NCBI RefSeq assembly: GCF_001552215.1
Contig: NZ_BCQT01000002.1
Span: 310,001 to 374,000, forward strand
Direction of reading: 5' to 3'
Source of the DNA: Actinomadura macra NBRC 14102
Lineage (GTDB): Bacteria > Actinomycetota > Actinomycetes > Streptosporangiales > Streptosporangiaceae
Length of the DNA stretch: 64,000 nt
Part shown: piece by piece, positions 60,370-64,000 of the stretch
How the letters are laid out: each line of letters starts with the position of its first letter
Position numbering within the stretch: the stretch's first letter is position 1
Notes under the pieces: generated by a model
The model's input: the letters and a program-made list of their open reading frames with translations, nothing else
What the model was told of the DNA's origin: nothing
The model's database searches: none
Position numbers and translations under genes: made by a program

Positions 60370-60497
60370 CAGGGTGTCGGCCCGTCTCCGGGCGCTCGAA
60401 AAGGCTAGCACGGTGCTGAGGGTGGTTAGGTATCCAGATACTTTGAGCGAACCTTCGCACCGATACGATCGTCTACCAGTGGGGAAGGGAGGTGCCC

Positions 60498-61253
60498 GTG
60501 GGCGTCATTCAGCGCTTCGAGCGACGGCTGGAGGGCATGGTCGAAGGGGCCTTCGCGCGTGCCTTCAAGTCGGAGCTCCAGCCGGTCGAGGTGGCCAGTG
60601 CTGTGCAGCGCGAGATGGACGATCGAGCGGCGATCGTGGCGCAGGGCCGCACGCTGGTTCCGAACGACTTCGTCGTCGAGATCTCTCAGCAGGACGGGCA
60701 GCGGCTGCAGGTGTACGCCGACAGCCTGAGCCAGGAGCTGGCGAACCTCGCGCGCGAGTACGCGAAGGAGCAGGGGTACTCCTTCGTGGGGCCGGTACGG
60801 GTGCGGTTCGAGAACGCCGGCGATCTCGCCACGGGCATGTTCCGCATCAGGTCAGGTGTCATCAGGGGCTCGACGGTCGAGGGCGGGGAGATCCGCCAGC
60901 CGGTGAGCGACGTGCCGCAGGGGGGACGGGGAGGCGCCTTCGGGGGCCATCCGCGGCTGCTGGTGACGACCGCGGTGGAGGGCTCCGACACCACTCAGCG
61001 CACGTATGAGATCAACACTCCGGTCACCCTGCTGGGTCGCGGCACCGACTGCGACCTGCGTCTCGTCGATCCGGGCGTGTCCCGGCACCATGCCGAGATC
61101 CGCGTAGAAGGTCCCGAAATCGTTCTCGTGGATCTAGGGTCGACCAACGGCTCGTTCGTGAACGGGCAGCCGATCCGGCGGGTGACGCTGGTCGACGGCT
61201 CCCGCGTCACGATGGGCCGCACCACCCTTGTGTTCCGCCGCGATAGGGAGTAA
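60498..61253 (+). CDS. fhaA: FHA-domain protein FhaA
   Basis: The 251-residue protein has the FhaA N-terminal domain (GVIQRFERRLEGMVEGAFARAFKSELQPVEVA) and a C-terminal FHA domain (about residues 155-250): VTLLGRGTDCDLRLVDPGVSRHHAEIRVE with the Arg, Ser and His that bind phospho-Thr, and DLGSTNGSFVNG. In mycobacteria FhaA binds the phosphorylated pseudokinase MviN and limits peptidoglycan precursor flipping. The GTG at 60498 was chosen; GGGAAGGGAGG lies just upstream. The protein is shorter than the mycobacterial one, which has a long linker. Confidence 0.95.
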   Translation: MGVIQRFERRLEGMVEGAFARAFKSELQPVEVASAVQREMDDRAAIVAQGRTLVPNDFVVEISQQDGQRLQVYADSLSQELANLAREYAKEQGYSFVGPVRVRFENAGDLATGMFRIRSGVIRGSTVEGGEIRQPVSDVPQGGRGGAFGGHPRLLVTTAVEGSDTTQRTYEINTPVTLLGRGTDCDLRLVDPGVSRHHAEIRVEGPEIVLVDLGSTNGSFVNGQPIRRVTLVDGSRVTMGRTTLVFRRDRE

Positions 61254-61264
61254 CCCCGACTCCG

Positions 61265-61768
61265 ATGTCCCCATTCACCCTTACGCTGATCAAGCTGGCG
61301 TTCCTCGCGGTGCTCTGGCTCTTCGTCATCGCGGCCGTCGGTGTGATCAGGGCCGACCTGTTCGGATCGAAGGCGGCCTCCAAGGCGGCCACGCGGTCCG
61401 CGCAGCCGTCGCGGCCCGCGAAGGCGGCCAAACAGCCCAAGGCGCAGCGCGCGCCGCAGCGCGGCGCCCAGCACGGCGCCCCGACAAAACTGGTGGTCGT
61501 CCAGGGCGAACGGGCGGGCACCGTCATCGATCTGACCGGTGTGCCCATCACTATCGGTCGGGCGAATGACGCCACGCTCGTGGTGACCGACGACTACGCT
61601 TCGAGCCGGCATGCCCGACTTTATGCGCAGGACGGTCAGTGGATCGTGGAAGATCTCGGCTCGACCAATGGGACATATCTGGGACGCACGAAGGTGAGCC
61701 GGCCGATGCCGGTACCCCCGGGGGTCCCGGTCCGTATCGGCAAGACCGTGATCGAGCTGCGCAAATGA
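61265..61768 (+). CDS. fhaB: FHA-domain protein FhaB
   Basis: The 167-residue protein has an N-terminal membrane helix (about residues 8-28), a basic Ala/Lys linker and an FHA domain: ITIGRANDATLVVTDDYASSRHARLYAQDG and DLGSTNGTYLGRTKV. Its partner kinases are PknA/PknB, encoded further downstream in other actinobacteria but outside this window. It lies 11 bases after fhaA and its stop overlaps pstP (ATGA). Confidence 0.95.
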   Translation: MSPFTLTLIKLAFLAVLWLFVIAAVGVIRADLFGSKAASKAATRSAQPSRPAKAAKQPKAQRAPQRGAQHGAPTKLVVVQGERAGTVIDLTGVPITIGRANDATLVVTDDYASSRHARLYAQDGQWIVEDLGSTNGTYLGRTKVSRPMPVPPGVPVRIGKTVIELRK

Positions 61769-63330
61769 CTCTGGGAATCCGCTACGCCGCGCGCTCCGAC
61801 GTCGGCATGCTGCGCGAGGGCAACGAGGACTCGGCGTACGCGGGCGCGCACCTGCTCGCGGTGGCCGACGGGATGGGCGGGCATGTCGGCGGCGAGATCG
61901 CGAGCGCCGCCGCGATCGAGGCGTTGCGGGGGCTGGACAAGGACCTGCCCGCGACGGAGTTGCTGGCCGCGCTGGAGCACACGGTCAAGACGGCGAACGA
62001 CAACCTGCACCGCATCGTGGAGTCCGATCCCGCCCTCCAGGGCATGGGGACGACGCTGACGGCGATGCTGTGGGCGGGCAACCAGGTCGCGCTGGTGCAC
62101 ATCGGGGACTCCCGCGCGTACCTGCTGCGGGACGGCAGCCTTTTCCAGATCACCCATGACCACACGCTGGTGCAGTCCCTCGTCGACGAGGGCCGGATCA
62201 GCCCGGACGAGGCGGCCTCGCACCCGCAGCGCTCCTTGCTGCTGCGAGCGCTCGACGGCCGCGGCGAGGTCGATCCGGACCTGTCGTTGCGCGAGGCGAA
62301 GGTCGGCGACCGCTACCTGCTGTGCTCGGACGGCCTGTCGGGCGTCGTCACGGCGGAGACGATCTTCCAGGTGCTGACGGACGTGGCGGACCCGGAGCAG
62401 GCCGTCCGCCAGCTCATCGACCTGGCGAACCGCGGTGGCGGCCCGGACAACATCACCTGTGTGGTCGCGGACGTCGTCGATCTCGGGCAGCAGCCGCCGA
62501 CGGGCGGGCCGGGCCACGCGGTGGGCGCGGCGGCGAACGCCTCGCCGCCGGAGCCGCCGGGCGGCGGTCCGGGCGCCGGGCCCGCGGACACCCCCGCCGG
62601 GCGGGCGGCACAGCTGCGTGACACGATGCCGCAGCCGCCGGTCGCGGTCGATGAGATGCCGCCGCCGGCGCCCGCGCCGATGGCGGGGCCCGCGCAGCAG
62701 GGGACGATGCCGCAGACCGTTCCCAGGCGGGCCAGGCGGGGTGGTACCCGCAGGTGGACGTGGCTGGTCGTCGTTGCGGGCGTGGTTGTCGTGGCCGTGG
62801 CCGTGGGCGGCGTCTATCTGGTGCAGAACGTCCGGAACGGCTATTACATCGGCGAGGAGGGCGGCAGGGTCGTCCTCTACCGGGGGACGACCGACGAGTT
62901 CCCGCTTCTCGACCTGTCCCGCAAGGCCCCCGCGAAGGACCAGCCGAACCCGCCGATCATGGTCGTGGACCTTCCGCAGAACCTCCAGCAGCAGGTGAAG
63001 GCCACCTACTCGGTGAAAGGCCCGGCTGCTCTGAACCAGCTGAAGAACAGCGTCTGCAAGTACGTCCTCATGGAGGAGGGCGGCAAGGTCGCCGTCGCGC
63101 AGGGCAGGGGACAGAAGGACTGCCCGCAGGGCAAGCCCAAGCCCAGCGACATCCCGGTGGCCGAGCTTCCCGGTTCGGACGCCACCGCGGTCAGCAAGGG
63201 CAGCCTCGTGTTCGTCGGCCAGGCCGCCGCGGACGCCAAGCTGAACGAGCTGCGCGTGCGGCGGGAGGAGTGCAAGGCGAACAACCCGGCCATCAAGGAC
63301 TGTCCCTCGGACGGGGGTAAACCCAGATGA
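61765..63330 (+). CDS. pstP: PP2C-family Ser/Thr phosphatase PstP
   Basis: The 521-residue protein has an N-terminal PP2C domain (residues 1-240): RSDVGMLREGNEDS, VADGMGGHVGGEIAS, GTTLTAMLW, HIGDSRAYLLRDG, LLCSDGLSGVV and GGPDNITCVV carry the metal-binding Asp residues. A Pro-rich linker, one membrane helix (about residues 330-350) and an external domain of about 165 residues follow. PstP removes phosphates from PknA/PknB and their targets. It is translationally coupled on both sides (ATGA overlaps). Confidence 0.96.
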   Translation: MTLGIRYAARSDVGMLREGNEDSAYAGAHLLAVADGMGGHVGGEIASAAAIEALRGLDKDLPATELLAALEHTVKTANDNLHRIVESDPALQGMGTTLTAMLWAGNQVALVHIGDSRAYLLRDGSLFQITHDHTLVQSLVDEGRISPDEAASHPQRSLLLRALDGRGEVDPDLSLREAKVGDRYLLCSDGLSGVVTAETIFQVLTDVADPEQAVRQLIDLANRGGGPDNITCVVADVVDLGQQPPTGGPGHAVGAAANASPPEPPGGGPGAGPADTPAGRAAQLRDTMPQPPVAVDEMPPPAPAPMAGPAQQGTMPQTVPRRARRGGTRRWTWLVVVAGVVVVAVAVGGVYLVQNVRNGYYIGEEGGRVVLYRGTTDEFPLLDLSRKAPAKDQPNPPIMVVDLPQNLQQQVKATYSVKGPAALNQLKNSVCKYVLMEEGGKVAVAQGRGQKDCPQGKPKPSDIPVAELPGSDATAVSKGSLVFVGQAAADAKLNELRVRREECKANNPAIKDCPSDGGKPR

Positions 63331-64000
63331 GCGGCCTCGGGGCGCAGCTCAAGGCGCATTTGCCGTACCAGCGGCGCAATGCCGCCTCGTTCGCGTTGCT
63401 GATCTTCGCGATGGTGCTGACGTTGTCGGCGTTCGCGGAGGTCGGGCTGGCCCGGGACGGCAAGATCCCGGGCGGGCTGTTCGTGTACGGCGGGGGCCTG
63501 GCGGTGCTGGCGTTCACCGCCTACTTCGTCCAGGCGAAGTTCGCGTCGTACGCCGACCCGCTGCTGCTGCCGCTGGCGGTCGCGCTGAACGGCATCGGGC
63601 TGGCGATGATCTACCGGCTCGACCTGGACACCAGCGAGGACAAGAAGGCCGCGGCGGCCGCCGGCAAGAAGCTGGTCGCGGACGCGGCGGACGCGCCGGG
63701 CCAGCTGATGTGGACGTTCGTCGGGATCGTGCTGTTCGTCGCCGCCGTCCTGATCATGCGGGACACCGACAAGTCCGACGCGCCGCTGTCGTTCACCCCG
63801 AAGACCGCGCAGCGCTACACGTACCTGATCGGCCTCGGCGCGGTCATCCTGCTGCTGCTGCCGATCGTCCCCGGCATCGGTGCCGAGATCAACGGTGCCC
63901 GCGTGTGGATCCGCCTCGGCCCGTTCTCGGTGCAGCCGGGCGAGTTCGCCAAGCTGCTGCTGGTCGTGTTCTTCGCCGGGTACCTGGTGAACAAGCGCCA
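63327..64000 (+). CDS. rodA: RodA/FtsW-family SEDS glycosyltransferase (partial)
   Basis: The window ends inside this gene after 224 codons. The part seen has an N-terminal cytoplasmic stretch, several membrane helices and the SEDS landmark GAEINGARVWIRLGPFSVQPGEFAKLLLVVFFAGYLV, which contains the peptidoglycan-polymerase core motif (ARVWIRLG...QPGEFAK). In this cluster the gene is normally rodA, followed by pbpA, pknA and pknB. It overlaps pstP by four bases. Confidence 0.93.
   Translation, partial: MSGLGAQLKAHLPYQRRNAASFALLIFAMVLTLSAFAEVGLARDGKIPGGLFVYGGGLAVLAFTAYFVQAKFASYADPLLLPLAVALNGIGLAMIYRLDLDTSEDKKAAAAAGKKLVADAADAPGQLMWTFVGIVLFVAAVLIMRDTDKSDAPLSFTPKTAQRYTYLIGLGAVILLLLPIVPGIGAEINGARVWIRLGPFSVQPGEFAKLLLVVFFAGYLVNKR

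Overview
The window is high-GC actinobacterial chromosome. Most coding regions carry strong GC at third codon positions, GTG starts are frequent, and the gene content (fhaA-fhaB-pstP-rodA, STAS anti-anti-sigma factor, SSI-type inhibitor, LPMO, HAD-serS-pheA order) fits a Streptosporangiales/Thermomonosporaceae type organism (Actinomadura-like is an inference from gene content, not a database result). It reads as core chromosome with accessory patches; there is no prophage, CRISPR array or intact transposon.

Layout. 0-4.1 kb (minus strand): HAD phosphatase, seryl-tRNA synthetase, methyltransferase, prephenate dehydratase. 4.3-10.9 kb: DUF4446 protein and an envelope-glycan group (GT87 enzyme, large membrane protein, MptA/B-like mannosyltransferase, GT2). 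10.9-18.1 kb: STAS protein, two-component system, acyl-CoA ligase, secreted endonuclease/phosphatase-fold protein, and a divergent EF-Tu paralogue preceded by a structured leader with a possible leaderless 38-codon ORF. 18.3-21.6 kb: MFS pump, arginine deiminase, then an 800-bp gene-free stretch with three copies of a ~142-bp structured repeat. 21.6-26.5 kb: serine-kinase-like ATPase, PAS/GAF histidine kinase with a damaged C-terminus, a TPP-riboswitch-controlled HMP/thiamine permease, rhodanese. 26.5-31.9 kb: SSI-like lipoprotein, Fpg/Nei glycosylase, a cluster of five DnaA-box-like 9-mers, and a copper operon (copZ, His-rich secreted protein, copA) behind two CsoR-like operators. 32-41.7 kb: GPP34 protein, MarR/OYE pair, TenA, deacetylase-glycosyltransferase fusion, ECF sigma/anti-sigma pair, LPMO, TetR. 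42-51.3 kb: FMN reductase/MFS operon, FAD oxidase, SDR, Lrp/permease pair, PadR operon, TetR and a second CopZ operon. 51.4-57.8 kb: a membrane Hsp70-like protein divergent from an unknown gene, an M48-like membrane protease, a LexA-like repressor and an exonuclease with two BRCT-like domains. 57.9-64 kb: secreted TAP-type peptidase, tRNA-Leu(CAG), and the start of the fhaA-fhaB-pstP-rodA cell-division/Ser-Thr phosphorylation cluster, cut by the window end.

The best candidates for undescribed biology are (1) the ~142-bp repeat family at 20.78-21.52 kb, in which the outer stem sequence changes between copies but stays complementary; (2) the leader of the EF-Tu paralogue, with mutually exclusive 12-13 bp stems and an embedded small ORF; (3) the DnaA-box cluster outside oriC; and (4) the Hsp70-like/M48/LexA-like/exonuclease neighbourhood. 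All functional statements rest on motif recognition by eye; no searches or folding were run.
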